Positions 36,956 to 45,392 of a stretch of 54,955 nt of DNA are shown here, in pieces. Source of the DNA: Dielma fastidiosa (GTDB taxonomy: Bacteria > Bacillota_I > Bacilli_A > Erysipelotrichales > Erysipelotrichaceae); assembly GCF_000313565.1 (NCBI RefSeq), contig NZ_HE578925.1:225245-280199 (forward strand). Direction: 5' to 3'. Within the stretch, counting starts at the first letter, position 1; each line of letters begins with the position of its first letter. The translations under genes were made by a program, and so were the position numbers. Under the pieces are notes generated by a model. The model saw only the letters and a program-made list of their open reading frames with translations. It had not been told where the DNA came from and did no database searches.

Positions 36956-37032
36956 GGCTGGGTAGCTTAGTTGGCTAGAGCATCCGGTTCATACCCGGAA
37001 GGTCGTGGGTTCGAGTCCCACCCCAGCCACCA
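36956..37032 (+). tRNA. tRNA-Met (CAT), elongator
   Basis: 77 nt, with acceptor GGCTGGG pairing with CCCAGCC (one mismatch-free G-C end), anticodon stem CCGGTTCATACCCGG and encoded CCA. The GGTTCATACC anticodon loop region resembles Bacillus elongator Met, unlike the fMet and Ile2 genes nearby. Confidence 0.85.
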
Positions 37033-37056
37033 ACTTATAGATCTAATTAAGGATGC

Positions 37057-37133
37057 GGACCCTTAGCTCAGTTGGTTAGAGCATCCGGCTCATAACCGGC
37101 GGGTCGTAGGTTCGAGTCCTACAGGGTCCACCA
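37057..37133 (+). tRNA. tRNA-Ile2 (CAT, lysidine-modified)
   Basis: 77 nt, with acceptor GGACCCT / AGGGTCC and anticodon loop GGCTCATAACC with encoded CCA. The body is very close to Bacillus tRNA-Ile(CAU), so C34 is expected to be converted to lysidine by TilS to read AUA. Its CAU anticodon would otherwise be called Met. Confidence 0.85.
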
Positions 37134-37153
37134 GCTTATTTTAAATTGAATAT

Positions 37154-37244
37154 GGAGGAATACCCAAGTGGCTGAAGGGTCCGGTCTTGAAAACCGGTAG
37201 GTCGTGCGAGCGGCGCCTGGGTTCGAATCCCAGTTCCTCCGCCA
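37154..37244 (+). tRNA. tRNA-Ser (TGA)
   Basis: 91 nt with the long variable arm of class II tRNAs (GTCGTGCGAGCGGC). Acceptor GGAGGAA / TTCCTCC, anticodon TGA in CCGGTCTTGAAAACCGG, discriminator G and encoded CCA. Confidence 0.96.
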
Positions 37245-37287
37245 TTAAAAAAAAGGTTAACAATTTCCTTAAAATTGTAATATATAT

Positions 37288-37364
<77 letters not shown>

Positions 37365-37367
37365 AAT

Positions 37368-37443
37368 GGTTCCGTAGCTCAGTCGGTAGAGCAAAGGACT
37401 GAAAATCCTTGTGTCGTTGGTTCGATTCCGACCGGAACCACCA
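37368..37443 (+). tRNA. tRNA-Phe (GAA)
   Basis: 76 nt, with acceptor GGTTCCG / CGGAACC, anticodon GAA in AAGGACTGAAAATCCTT and encoded CCA. Last gene of the cluster; a substrate type for MiaB. Confidence 0.96.
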
Positions 37444-37455
37444 TTTGAAAACAAT

Positions 37456-37497
37456 CCCTAGAAGTGAGGATAAGCCTTATTTCTAGGGCTTTTTTTA
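37456..37497 (+). terminator. tRNA cluster terminator
   Basis: A 14-bp stem CCCTAGAAGTGAGG / CCTTATTTCTAGGG (two G-T pairs) followed by a T run. Confidence 0.92.
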
Positions 37498-37633
37498 TGT
37501 TCTTCAATTTTTGTAAGCATATTTCAAATTGATAAACAACAAGAATACGACAAGAGTTTTCCATAGTAAGTGGTGCTAAAAATTGATTCAGCGTGTTTAA
37601 TCGGTGAAACTGATGATCATAAAGCTTAAAAGT

Positions 37634-37662
37634 TTGATTGCTTTATGAATTTTTGGTATAAT
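37634..37662 (+). promoter_or_regulatory. Promoter of the EAL-domain gene
   Basis: TTGATT (37634-37639), 17-bp spacer, TATAAT (37657-37662) with an extended TGG in front. Confidence 0.82.
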
Positions 37663-37691
37663 TATCTAAATGCTGATGTGAGGTATTTTCA

Positions 37692-39005
37692 ATGGTAAAG
37701 CAAACAACAAATAACGATCAAATTGATGAAATAACAGGCCGACCTAGTGCAGTGTGGCTAAGGCATATATATAAAGAAACAGTTTCGAAGGATTGTCAGC
37801 ATTATGTATTTGCTACTGCAAATATTAAAGATTTTCGTTACTTCAATCTCAAATATGGTTTTGAACAGGGTAATCAAATCCTTAAAATAGTGCTTGACTG
37901 TCTTTATCATCATCTTGATGATAAAAGCTATGCGGCAAGAGTCTATGCTGATGAATTTCATCTTTTAATCTATTGTGAAGACTGTGATGCTTTTGTAGAT
38001 AAGTTTTTAGTGCCATTTGTTGATGAGCTTTTTGATGTGGACGAGCCAATGCTTTATCATAATATTTATATGTCTTTTGGTCTTTATAAGCTGGAGCATC
38101 CTAATGAGGACTATGCTCATATCTCGAATAAGGCTGAAATAGCCCGCTTGGAATGCCGTGAGCTTAAGCACCGCTCATTTAGCTTTGATGATTTGAATAA
38201 ACAGAAGTATGAGGAATACATGATGCGCCATGCCTTAAATGGCAAGCTGACAGAAGCGCGGCTAAATAAAGAATTTGTTCCTTATATCCAGCCAAAAATT
38301 GATCTGTCCAGCGAGCAGATAGTTGGCGGCGAGATTTTAATGCGTTGGATCAATGAAAAGGGTGAATTAATCCCTTTAACGAATTTCTTTTTTTCATTAA
38401 ATGAAAAAGGTGATATTTATTTGATTGATTTATATTTGTTTGATCAGGTTTGTCATTGGATGAATCAGCGTTTGAAAGCGAAGCAGCCTTTGGTGCCGGT
38501 AAGTTTTAATATAACCAATACCTCTTTCTTTGATATTAATTTTCTTGATGATTATTTAAATATTCTGCATCAATATGAGATTCCCAAGGAATATATTGAA
38601 TTTGAATTTTTAGAGGATATTCAATATGGCTTGAATGAGCAGGTCATTGAAACCATTGAGAAGCTGAAAGCGATTGGTTTTACATGTTCTCTGGATGATT
38701 TTGGCAGCGGTTATTCTTCTTATAATGTATTATTAAAAACACAGGTTGATATTATCAAGCTGGATCGAATGTTTTTCCAGAAGCAGTTAACTGAGAAGTA
38801 TGCGAAGATGCTGAATTACACCATTCTTGCATTAAAGGAAATGAATCTAAAAATTCTTGCGGAAGGTGTTGAAACTAAGGAATATGTTGACTTTCTTAAG
38901 TCTGCAGGCTGTGATTATGTGCAGGGATTCTATTATTATAAACCGATGCCGCTTGATGAATTCCAACAGCTGATTGATAAACAGGCAGAGGTTCAAACAG
39001 CTTAA
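37692..39005 (+). CDS. Cytoplasmic degenerate-GGDEF/EAL protein, probable c-di-GMP phosphodiesterase
   Basis: The 437-aa protein joins a diguanylate-cyclase-like domain (about 15-165) whose signature is VYADEF at 84-89 instead of GGDEF, so cyclase activity is unlikely, to an EAL domain (about 185-430). The EAL catalytic set is largely intact: Glu214 (as EIL), Asn273, Glu305 or Glu303, Asp335-Asp336 in LDDFGSGYSS, Lys356, Glu391 in AEGVET and Gln411. It should be able to cleave cyclic di-GMP, with the GGDEF remnant perhaps sensing GTP. There are no membrane helices or sensory domain. It is monocistronic. Confidence 0.88.
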   Translation: MVKQTTNNDQIDEITGRPSAVWLRHIYKETVSKDCQHYVFATANIKDFRYFNLKYGFEQGNQILKIVLDCLYHHLDDKSYAARVYADEFHLLIYCEDCDAFVDKFLVPFVDELFDVDEPMLYHNIYMSFGLYKLEHPNEDYAHISNKAEIARLECRELKHRSFSFDDLNKQKYEEYMMRHALNGKLTEARLNKEFVPYIQPKIDLSSEQIVGGEILMRWINEKGELIPLTNFFFSLNEKGDIYLIDLYLFDQVCHWMNQRLKAKQPLVPVSFNITNTSFFDINFLDDYLNILHQYEIPKEYIEFEFLEDIQYGLNEQVIETIEKLKAIGFTCSLDDFGSGYSSYNVLLKTQVDIIKLDRMFFQKQLTEKYAKMLNYTILALKEMNLKILAEGVETKEYVDFLKSAGCDYVQGFYYYKPMPLDEFQQLIDKQAEVQTA

Positions 39006-39017
39006 AGGTTAGAATAA

Positions 39018-39061
39018 GGCAGAAGCTATTGAGGGTTATAACTCAAGCGGCTGCCTTTTTT
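39018..39061 (+). terminator. Terminator of the EAL-domain gene
   Basis: GGCAG / CTGCC outer stem (39018-39022 with 39051-39055) enclosing TTGAG / CTCAA, followed by six T. Confidence 0.82.
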
Positions 39062-39125
39062 GATTGCCAGAGTGTTTTTTGTGATAAGAAAAAGGTATAA
39101 TATAAAAAAGTATAGGAGGTTTACA

Positions 39126-39854
39126 ATGAAAAGGACAGCGGCATTTTTTGATATTGACGGAACGATTTATCGGGAAGGTCTAATTACTGAATTATTTAAG
39201 AAATTTGTGACCCATGAGCTTGTTGATCAGACACGCTGGCATGATGATGTCCGGCCGGTTTTTATGAAATGGGATCGCCGGCAAGGGGAATATGATGATT
39301 ATTTGATGAAAATGACAGATATATTTAAGGAAACCATTGTGGGTCTGTCTGAGGAACATGTTAAATTTATTGCCGCTAAGGTCATTGAACAGAAAGGAGA
39401 TCGAGTATATACATTTACCCGTGATGAAATTTTGATGCATCGCAGGCTGGGGCACTTGGTGATTGCGATATCGGGGTCACCTTATGAATTGGTTAGTGAA
39501 ATGGCGGCTAAGTATGCGTTTGATGATTTTCGCGGTACAGTATATAAAACAGATGAAAAGGGTTGTTATACAGGTGAAATCATACCGATGTGGGATTCCC
39601 GCAGCAAGCAGAAAGCGATTCAGCAATTATGCAGTGAATATGATCTTGATTTGAATGAATGTTATGCTTATGGAGATACGACAGGTGATTTCACGATGTT
39701 TCAGCATGTGGGACATCCCTATGCGATAAATCCTACCAGAGAGCTGCTGAATCGGATTATGAACGATCCTGAGGTAAAAGCTAAAATTCAGGTAATTGTG
39801 GAGCGTAAGGATGTTGTTTATGAAATGGATATTCATAATATGAAACTGCGCTGA
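39126..39854 (+). CDS. HAD-IB family phosphatase (SerB-like)
   Basis: The 242-aa haloacid dehalogenase superfamily hydrolase has Asp9 and Asp11 in FFDIDGTIYREG (motif I), AISGSPYELV (motif II), a lysine in DSRSKQKA (motif III) and YGDTTGDFTMF (motif IV). The helical cap between motifs I and II fits subfamily IB, which includes phosphoserine phosphatase and phospholipid-head-group phosphatases. The substrate cannot be assigned. The start at 39126 follows AGGAGGT; a longer reading from 39060 would enter the preceding terminator. Confidence 0.85.
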   Translation: MKRTAAFFDIDGTIYREGLITELFKKFVTHELVDQTRWHDDVRPVFMKWDRRQGEYDDYLMKMTDIFKETIVGLSEEHVKFIAAKVIEQKGDRVYTFTRDEILMHRRLGHLVIAISGSPYELVSEMAAKYAFDDFRGTVYKTDEKGCYTGEIIPMWDSRSKQKAIQQLCSEYDLDLNECYAYGDTTGDFTMFQHVGHPYAINPTRELLNRIMNDPEVKAKIQVIVERKDVVYEMDIHNMKLR

Positions 39855-39972
39855 TTTAGATGTTGGTGCTGAGGTAATCTAACATTATGCTTGTAAGAAA
39901 TTGGAACCAGTCAGCGTCAGACTGTAAATTAGCTCAATCATCGTTTATAATAAATGTGTCAGGAGAGAAGAT

Positions 39973-41058
39973 ATGAAGTATATTGGAAAAGTGTTGATGA
40001 TGCTGCTGCTTATTCTTGGTGTCAGCGGCTGTCAGTCTTCTAGGGCTTATGAGGCGAAGCAGCCGCCGATGTCAGATCAGCTTGCGGAAGCGGTGAATGA
40101 AGATGCAGAAAATACAGAGGGTGAATTGGAAATTTACTTTTTGGATACGGGTAATTCTGACTGTATTTTCATTAATGCAGAGCAAAAGGTGCTGATTGAT
40201 GCCGGAGATAATGATGATGAATCGATGATCGTTGATTTTTTGAAAGCATTGAAGATTGAGAAAATAGATTATTTAGTGAATACACATCCTGATGCGGATC
40301 ATGCTGGCGGTTTGGATGCGGTTATTGAGAATTTTGCGATTGGTACGGTTTTTATTTCAAATGGTTCCGCAGAATCTAAAACATATCGTGATTTTGTCAA
40401 TGCGGCGGTGGACAGGGGATTATCACCTTCGGTTCCGTTAGCTGATAAGCTGTTTTATCTGCAGCCAGAGATGTTTATGCGTTTCTATAATACAGAAGCT
40501 AAGGGAAGCGGCAATGAGGTATCGTTAATTGTTGAATTAGTTTATAAGCAGCAGCGTTTCTTGTTTATGAGTGATGCTGAAAAGGCACAGGAGCTGGCTG
40601 TCTTAGATCAGCTTGATGATGTGGATCTTGTTAAAATCGGACACCATGGTTCAAGAACCTCCACCAGTCAAGAATTGTTAGAACGTATAAAACCGGAAAT
40701 AGCGGTCATTCTGTGCGGTAAGAACAATTCCTATGGTCATCCGCATCAAGAGGTGCTGGATCGGCTGACGGCTTATGGCATTGAGGTGTATCGAACAGAT
40801 CTGCAGGGTACGCTTCATGTGCATAGTGATGGCGTAAATCTCAGCATTGAGGCAATGGCAGAAAGTGATAAGCTGTCTAATGATAAGGATACATCAGCTG
40901 CAGAAGAAGCAGAATATTATATTGGGAATCTTAATTCTAAGAAATTTCATTTAGCAGAGTGTAATTCATTGCCTGCTGAAAAGAATCAAATTATATTTGA
41001 TAGCTATGAGGATGCGGTTAATCAAGGTTATACGCCTTGTAAAGTATGTAATCCATAA
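39973..41058 (+). CDS. Secreted lipoprotein with ComEC-type metallo-beta-lactamase domain and C-terminal Cys/His domain
   Basis: The 361-aa protein has a lipoprotein signal peptide (lipobox LGVSGC, lipidated Cys20) and then an MBL domain with His105-Pro-Asp107-Ala-Asp109-His110 and further metal ligands in SDAEKA and IGHHGSRTS. This resembles the soluble hydrolase domain of the competence protein ComEC. The final 47 residues form a small separate domain with His326, Cys330, Cys356 and Cys359, similar to the Ada-type zinc-binding module often attached to secreted nucleases. It would act on the outer membrane face, possibly on nucleic acid; the substrate is inferred. First gene of a run with rarA and the MBL/VOC genes. 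Confidence 0.82.
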   Translation: MKYIGKVLMMLLLILGVSGCQSSRAYEAKQPPMSDQLAEAVNEDAENTEGELEIYFLDTGNSDCIFINAEQKVLIDAGDNDDESMIVDFLKALKIEKIDYLVNTHPDADHAGGLDAVIENFAIGTVFISNGSAESKTYRDFVNAAVDRGLSPSVPLADKLFYLQPEMFMRFYNTEAKGSGNEVSLIVELVYKQQRFLFMSDAEKAQELAVLDQLDDVDLVKIGHHGSRTSTSQELLERIKPEIAVILCGKNNSYGHPHQEVLDRLTAYGIEVYRTDLQGTLHVHSDGVNLSIEAMAESDKLSNDKDTSAAEEAEYYIGNLNSKKFHLAECNSLPAEKNQIIFDSYEDAVNQGYTPCKVCNP

Positions 41059-41073
41059 GGAAGAGGTGAAAAA

Positions 41074-42393
41074 ATGGTTCAGGAATCATTATTTGATGAT
41101 CGTGAGATGAGTGATCCGCTGGCAAGCCGGCTGCGGCCGAAGACCTTGGATGAATATGTGGGACAAAAGCATCTTTTGGGTGAAGGAAAGGTGCTTGCTC
41201 AGTTAATTAAGAACGATCAAGTATCTTCAATGATTTTCTGGGGTCCGCCGGGTGTCGGCAAGACTACGCTGGCAAGAATTATTGCCGGTAAAACGAAAAG
41301 CCGTTTCATTGATTTCAGTGCTGTTACGAGCGGTATAAAAGAGATTAAGGAAGTAATGAATAAGGCTGAAAGCGCACGATTAATGGGTGAACGGACGATT
41401 TTGTTCATTGATGAGATTCATCGTTTCAATAAGGCTCAGCAGGATGCTTTTCTGCCGTTTGTGGAAAAGGGAAGCATTATATTGATTGGCGCGACAACTG
41501 AAAATCCTTCCTTTGAGATTAATTCCGCGTTATTGTCCCGATGCAAGGTTTTTGTGCTTCAGGCCTTATCAGCAGATGATCTGTCTGAATTAATTCGTCA
41601 TGCTATCAGTTCACCAAAGGGATTTGGTAATTTTAAAATCAATATCAGTGATGAAATGATATATATGATTGCTAATTTTGCTAATGGTGATGCTCGTGTG
41701 GCATTAAATACATTAGAAATGGTTGTGCTGAATGGTGAACGTCAAGGTATTGAGATTACGATTACCAAGGAGACTTTGGAACAATGCATCAGTAAAAAAT
41801 CATTGCTTTATGATAAAAAAGGGGAGGAACATTATAACCTTATCTCAGCGCTTCATAAATCAATGCGTAACAGTGATGTTGATGCGTCCATCTATTGGCT
41901 TGCGAGAATGCTCGAAGCGGGCGAGGACCCGCTTTATGTGGCCCGCAGGGTCGTGCGTTTTGCCAGTGAGGATATCGGCATGGCTGACAGCCGGGCATTG
42001 GAAATTGCGGTTGCTGCTTATCAGGCCTGTCATTTTCTGGGGATGCCGGAATGTAATGTGCATTTGACGCATGCGGTTACGTATATGGCATTGGCTCCAA
42101 AATCAAATGCTTTATATGTTGCCTATGGTAAAGCTGCTGATGATGCTTCAAAGATGCTGGCTGAACCGGTACCGCTGCAGATACGCAATGCACCAACCAA
42201 GCTGATGAAGGATTTAAATTATGGGGCAGGCTATCAGTATGCTCATGATACCGAAGATAAACTTACCAATATGCGCTGTCTGCCTGATTCTTTGCTGAAT
42301 CATTCTTATTATCATCCAACAAATCAAGGATCAGAGGCACGTGTACAGGAACGGATGAAGCAAATTAATGAATGGCGTAAAAAACACCAATAG
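41074..42393 (+). CDS. rarA: Replication-associated recombination protein RarA (MgsA)
   Basis: AAA+ ATPase related to clamp-loader subunits and the Holliday-junction motor RuvB, acting at stalled replication forks. The 439-aa protein has Walker A GPPGVGKT (57-64), Walker B ILFIDEIHRFNKAQQDA and sensor-1 GATTENPSFE. The C-terminal tetramerisation domain contains VARRVVRFASEDIGMAD. Length is usual for bacterial RarA. RBS AGAGGTGAA, 15 bases after the previous gene. Confidence 0.95.
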   Translation: MVQESLFDDREMSDPLASRLRPKTLDEYVGQKHLLGEGKVLAQLIKNDQVSSMIFWGPPGVGKTTLARIIAGKTKSRFIDFSAVTSGIKEIKEVMNKAESARLMGERTILFIDEIHRFNKAQQDAFLPFVEKGSIILIGATTENPSFEINSALLSRCKVFVLQALSADDLSELIRHAISSPKGFGNFKINISDEMIYMIANFANGDARVALNTLEMVVLNGERQGIEITITKETLEQCISKKSLLYDKKGEEHYNLISALHKSMRNSDVDASIYWLARMLEAGEDPLYVARRVVRFASEDIGMADSRALEIAVAAYQACHFLGMPECNVHLTHAVTYMALAPKSNALYVAYGKAADDASKMLAEPVPLQIRNAPTKLMKDLNYGAGYQYAHDTEDKLTNMRCLPDSLLNHSYYHPTNQGSEARVQERMKQINEWRKKHQ

Positions 42394-42401
42394 GAGTTCT
42401 T

Positions 42402-43106
42402 ATGAAAGTAACATATATTGATCACAGTGGTTTTATGATTGAATTAGTGCATACAATTTTGGTTTTTGATTATTATCGCGGTGAGATACCAGCTTTTGAT
42501 CAGTCAAAAAAGGTGTATGTTTTTGCTTCTCACACTCATCAGGATCATTTTAATCGTGAGATTCTTGATTGGCAGGGAGATATTCAATGGATATTATCAA
42601 AAGATATCCGAATTAAACCAACCGATAAAATTCATCAGGTAAAAGCTAATAGCAGTTATATAATTGATGAGCTGAAATGTGAAACGCTGCTTTCTACTGA
42701 TCAGGGCGTTGCATTTATGATTGATGCAGAAGGTGTGTCTATTTACCATGCCGGTGATTTGAATTGGTGGCATTGGGAAGGGGAAAACAGCGATGGTGAA
42801 AATAAAGCTGCGAAGAATGCATTTTTAAAGGAAATGGATAAGCTGAAGGACAGAACCTTTGATTTGGCCTTTGTTCCGCTTGATCCCCGTCAGGAAAAGC
42901 AATTCAGCTGGGGGATGCTTGCCTTTTTAAAGAGTGCGGATGCTAAATTGGTTTTTCCAATGCATATGTGGGAAGACTATGCAGTGATTGAACGGTTTTT
43001 AGCGTTGGATGAGGCTGAGGAATATAAGGATAAAATCGTTAAGATTGAACACATGAATCAATTATTTACAATTAAGGAAGGAGAAAATCATGAATTATAC
43101 ATTTAA
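42402..43106 (+). CDS. UlaG-like metallo-beta-lactamase fold hydrolase
   Basis: The 234-aa cytoplasmic protein has the MBL zinc motif His44-Thr-His46-Gln-Asp48-His49 near the N-terminus, a second-shell YHAGDLNWWHW (about 116-126) and FPMHMWEDY toward the C-terminus. The closest family by eye is the UlaG/ YtkL-like group of broad phosphodiesterase or lactonase-type hydrolases. Substrate unknown. It is placed 8 bases after rarA and overlaps the next gene by 17 bp. Confidence 0.8.
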   Translation: MKVTYIDHSGFMIELVHTILVFDYYRGEIPAFDQSKKVYVFASHTHQDHFNREILDWQGDIQWILSKDIRIKPTDKIHQVKANSSYIIDELKCETLLSTDQGVAFMIDAEGVSIYHAGDLNWWHWEGENSDGENKAAKNAFLKEMDKLKDRTFDLAFVPLDPRQEKQFSWGMLAFLKSADAKLVFPMHMWEDYAVIERFLALDEAEEYKDKIVKIEHMNQLFTIKEGENHELYI

Positions 43107-43461
43107 TCATTTAAACTTTAATGTCTGTGATTTACAGAAAAGCTTGACGTTTTATAAGGAAGCATTAGGCTTAGAGGTTGTGCGCAAGAAAGAAGCGGCT
43201 GACGGCAGCTTTATATTGGCTTATCTGGGTGATGGGAAGAGTGATTTTACTCTTGAATTGACTTGGCTGAAGGATCATCCGCAGAAGTATGATCTTGGTG
43301 AAGAAGAGTTTCACTTGGCTTTGACGGTGAATGATTATGAAGCATCTTTTAAGAAGCATCAGGCGATGGGCTGCGTGTGCTTTAATAATGAAGCGATGGG
43401 AATTTATTTTATAAATGATCCGGATGGCTATTGGATTGAAATCGTTCCATTGAAACGCTGA
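43090..43461 (+). CDS. VOC-family (glyoxalase I-like) protein
   Basis: The 123-aa protein has the paired beta-alpha-beta-beta-beta modules of the vicinal oxygen chelate fold. Four metal ligands typical of glyoxalase I can be placed: His7, Glu56, His75 and Glu117 (in DPDGYWIEIVP). This suggests lactoylglutathione-lyase-like chemistry or a bacillithiol equivalent. It overlaps the preceding MBL gene by 17 bp; an MBL hydrolase next to a glyoxalase I-like protein recalls the glyoxalase I/II pathway, although the MBL is not a classic glyoxalase II. Confidence 0.85.
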   Translation: MNYTFNHLNFNVCDLQKSLTFYKEALGLEVVRKKEAADGSFILAYLGDGKSDFTLELTWLKDHPQKYDLGEEEFHLALTVNDYEASFKKHQAMGCVCFNNEAMGIYFINDPDGYWIEIVPLKR

Positions 43462-43480
43462 TAAGTTGATAGAAAAAATA

Positions 43481-43509
43481 GTGCAAAAGAGTGATAAAAA
43501 TGATATTAT
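43481..43509 (+). promoter_or_regulatory. Probable guaA promoter (extended -10)
   Basis: GTGCAA (43481-43486), 17-bp spacer, TATTAT (43504-43509) preceded by TGA. It has the same layout as the promoters of the helicase gene and the second guaA. Confidence 0.55.
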
Positions 43510-43541
43510 AGTTAGGAAATTGTAAAGAAAAGGAGAAGTTT

Positions 43542-45074
43542 ATGGCAGATAAAATTATCGTTCTTGACTTTGGCAGTCAGTATAACCAGCTGATTGCACG
43601 TCGTGTTCGTGAAATGGGCGTATATAGTGAATTGAAATCACGTCATACAAGTGCTGCGGAAATTGCTGCCGATCCTGAAATAAAAGGTATTATTTTTTCA
43701 GGCGGGCCAAATTCGGTATATGATGAGAATGCTTTTAAGGTAGACCCTGAAATTTTTAAGATTGGGAAGCCAATTTTAGGGATTTGTTATGGGATGCAGC
43801 TGATGGCGCATGATTTGGGCGGCAAGGTTGAGTCTTGTGAGCATGCGGAGTATGGCAAAGCGGATATTGAAATTAAGGCTGGCAATGCGTTGCTGAAGGG
43901 TATGGAAAATACTCAGCAGGTTTGGATGTCACATGGTGATCAGGTTACTGCGGTTCCTGAGTGCTTTGAGGTTAATGCTTCTACACAAACTTGTCCAATT
44001 GTTATGATGAGTAATCCTGAGAAGCGTTTTTATGCGATTCAATTCCATCCGGAAGTGCGTCATACAGTTAACGGCACTGCGATGCTGAAGAATTTTGTAT
44101 TTGGTGTATGTGAGGCTAAGAATAACTGGAGTATGAAGGAATTCGTTGATGTAGAGATTGCGAAGATCAAGGAAACAGTCGGTGATGATGAGGTATTGTG
44201 CGCATTGTCAGGCGGTGTTGACTCTGCGGTTGTGGCGGCTTTGCTGCATAAGGCGATTGGTGATAAGCTGACTTGTATGTTTGTTGATCATGGTTTGCTG
44301 CGCTTGAATGAGGCAGAATCTGTAGTAGATACATTTAAGGGACGTTTTGGCATGAATCTTTATAAGATTGATGCGAGAAATGAGTTCATGAGTTTGCTGA
44401 AGGGTGTGAGTGATCCTGAACAGAAACGTAAGATTATCGGTAATGAATTTATTCGTGTGTTTGAACGCGAGTCTGCAAAGTTTACGCAGATTAAGTGGCT
44501 GGCACAGGGAACATTGTATACAGATGTGATTGAGTCCGGAACGGATACCGCGCAGACGATCAAGAGTCATCATAATGTTGGCGGCCTGCCTGAAAATATG
44601 CAGTTTAAGTTGATTGAACCACTGAATACTTTGTTTAAGGATGAAGTGAGAGAGTTAGGTACGCTGCTGGGGCTGCCTGATGAAATTGTGCACCGTCAGC
44701 CATTCCCAGGGCCGGGTCTTGCGATTCGTGTATTGGGTGAAGTGACTGAAGAGAAGCTGGATCTGGTACGCCGCAGTGATGCGATTTTGCGTGAAGAGAT
44801 TGCGCTGGCTGGCTTGGATAAGGAAATTTGGCAGTATTTTACAGCCTTGCCGGATATGAAGTCAGTAGGTGTTATGGGTGATCAGCGTACATATGAATAT
44901 ACGGTTGGTATTCGTGCGGTTACGTCAATTGATGGTATGACTGCAGATTGGGCGCGGATTCCATATGATGTTCTGGATAAGATTTCAAGACGGATCATCA
45001 ATGAGGTGAAGGGCATTAATCGAGTAGTGCTGGATTGTACGTCGAAACCACCAGCGACGATTGAGTGGGAATAG
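43542..45074 (+). CDS. guaA: GMP synthase (glutamine-hydrolysing), canonical
   Basis: Converts XMP, ATP and glutamine to GMP, the last step of guanine nucleotide synthesis. The 510-aa protein has a class I glutaminase domain with Cys82 in GICYGMQ, His169 and Glu171 in FHPE, the ATP-pyrophosphatase P-loop SGGVDS (223-228), and the C-terminal XMP-binding dimerisation domain ending KPPATIEWE. All catalytic residues are in place. I looked for a guanine or other riboswitch in the 80 bases upstream and saw none. Confidence 0.97.
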   Translation: MADKIIVLDFGSQYNQLIARRVREMGVYSELKSRHTSAAEIAADPEIKGIIFSGGPNSVYDENAFKVDPEIFKIGKPILGICYGMQLMAHDLGGKVESCEHAEYGKADIEIKAGNALLKGMENTQQVWMSHGDQVTAVPECFEVNASTQTCPIVMMSNPEKRFYAIQFHPEVRHTVNGTAMLKNFVFGVCEAKNNWSMKEFVDVEIAKIKETVGDDEVLCALSGGVDSAVVAALLHKAIGDKLTCMFVDHGLLRLNEAESVVDTFKGRFGMNLYKIDARNEFMSLLKGVSDPEQKRKIIGNEFIRVFERESAKFTQIKWLAQGTLYTDVIESGTDTAQTIKSHHNVGGLPENMQFKLIEPLNTLFKDEVRELGTLLGLPDEIVHRQPFPGPGLAIRVLGEVTEEKLDLVRRSDAILREEIALAGLDKEIWQYFTALPDMKSVGVMGDQRTYEYTVGIRAVTSIDGMTADWARIPYDVLDKISRRIINEVKGINRVVLDCTSKPPATIEWE

Positions 45075-45179
45075 GGTTGTATTTAGCAATTACTGATCTA
45101 TTTCAAATTGATATTATTTCTTACCATGTTTAATATGAAGTTTATCAGATAAAAATGTTATGCTTATAATTAAATAATA
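45075..45179. other. Non-coding stretch after guaA
   Basis: AT-rich, with no gene recognised. Together with the elements listed separately (guaA terminator and attenuator hairpin) it makes up the 314-base gap between guaA and the GTPase gene. TTGATA at 45254-45259 with TACAGT 18 bp later, or TGTGATAAT at 45309-45317, are candidate promoter elements further down the gap. Confidence 0.5.
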
Positions 45180-45214
45180 AAGCTTTGGCTACAAATTGAA
45201 GCCAGGGCTTTTAT
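45180..45214 (+). terminator. guaA terminator
   Basis: AAGCTTTGGCT / AGCCAGGGCTT stem (two G-T pairs) with a 9-base loop and T-rich tail. Confidence 0.8.
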
Positions 45215-45329
45215 TGTCTTTATAGACTTGTAATTAACTTAGATTATAAATTTTTGATAACGAATTAAGAAATGTTGTACAGTAAATTATTTTAAAAATA
45301 ACGAACAATGTGATAATATTATAAATGCT

Positions 45330-45392
45330 ATGAAAATTAGACAGGCAACTGACCTGTCTTTTTGGATAAGAAATCAGGAGGTAATCAAATGA
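45330..45392 (+). CDS. Possible 20-codon leader peptide upstream of the ribosomal GTPase gene
   Basis: ATG at 45330 opens a 20-codon frame that runs through the attenuator hairpin and stops at TGA 45390-45392, overlapping the ATG of the GTPase gene (ATGA). Resistance genes that act on the ribosome are often controlled by such leader peptides. No ribosome-binding site precedes it and it could be leaderless or chance, so this is tentative. Confidence 0.25.
   Translation: MKIRQATDLSFWIRNQEVIK
45339..45363 (+). terminator. Terminator-like hairpin in the leader of the ribosomal GTPase gene (putative attenuator)
   Basis: Perfect 7-bp stem AGACAGG / CCTGTCT, loop CAACTGA, then five T. It lies 26 bases before the start codon and well after the guaA terminator, so it would stop transcripts of the GTPase gene itself unless antitermination occurs. 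Confidence 0.65.

Noticed and set aside
43462-43541. Purine riboswitch before guaA
   Set aside because: The gap is 80 bases and shows only promoter-like boxes and a ribosome-binding site, without the paired stems of a purine aptamer.
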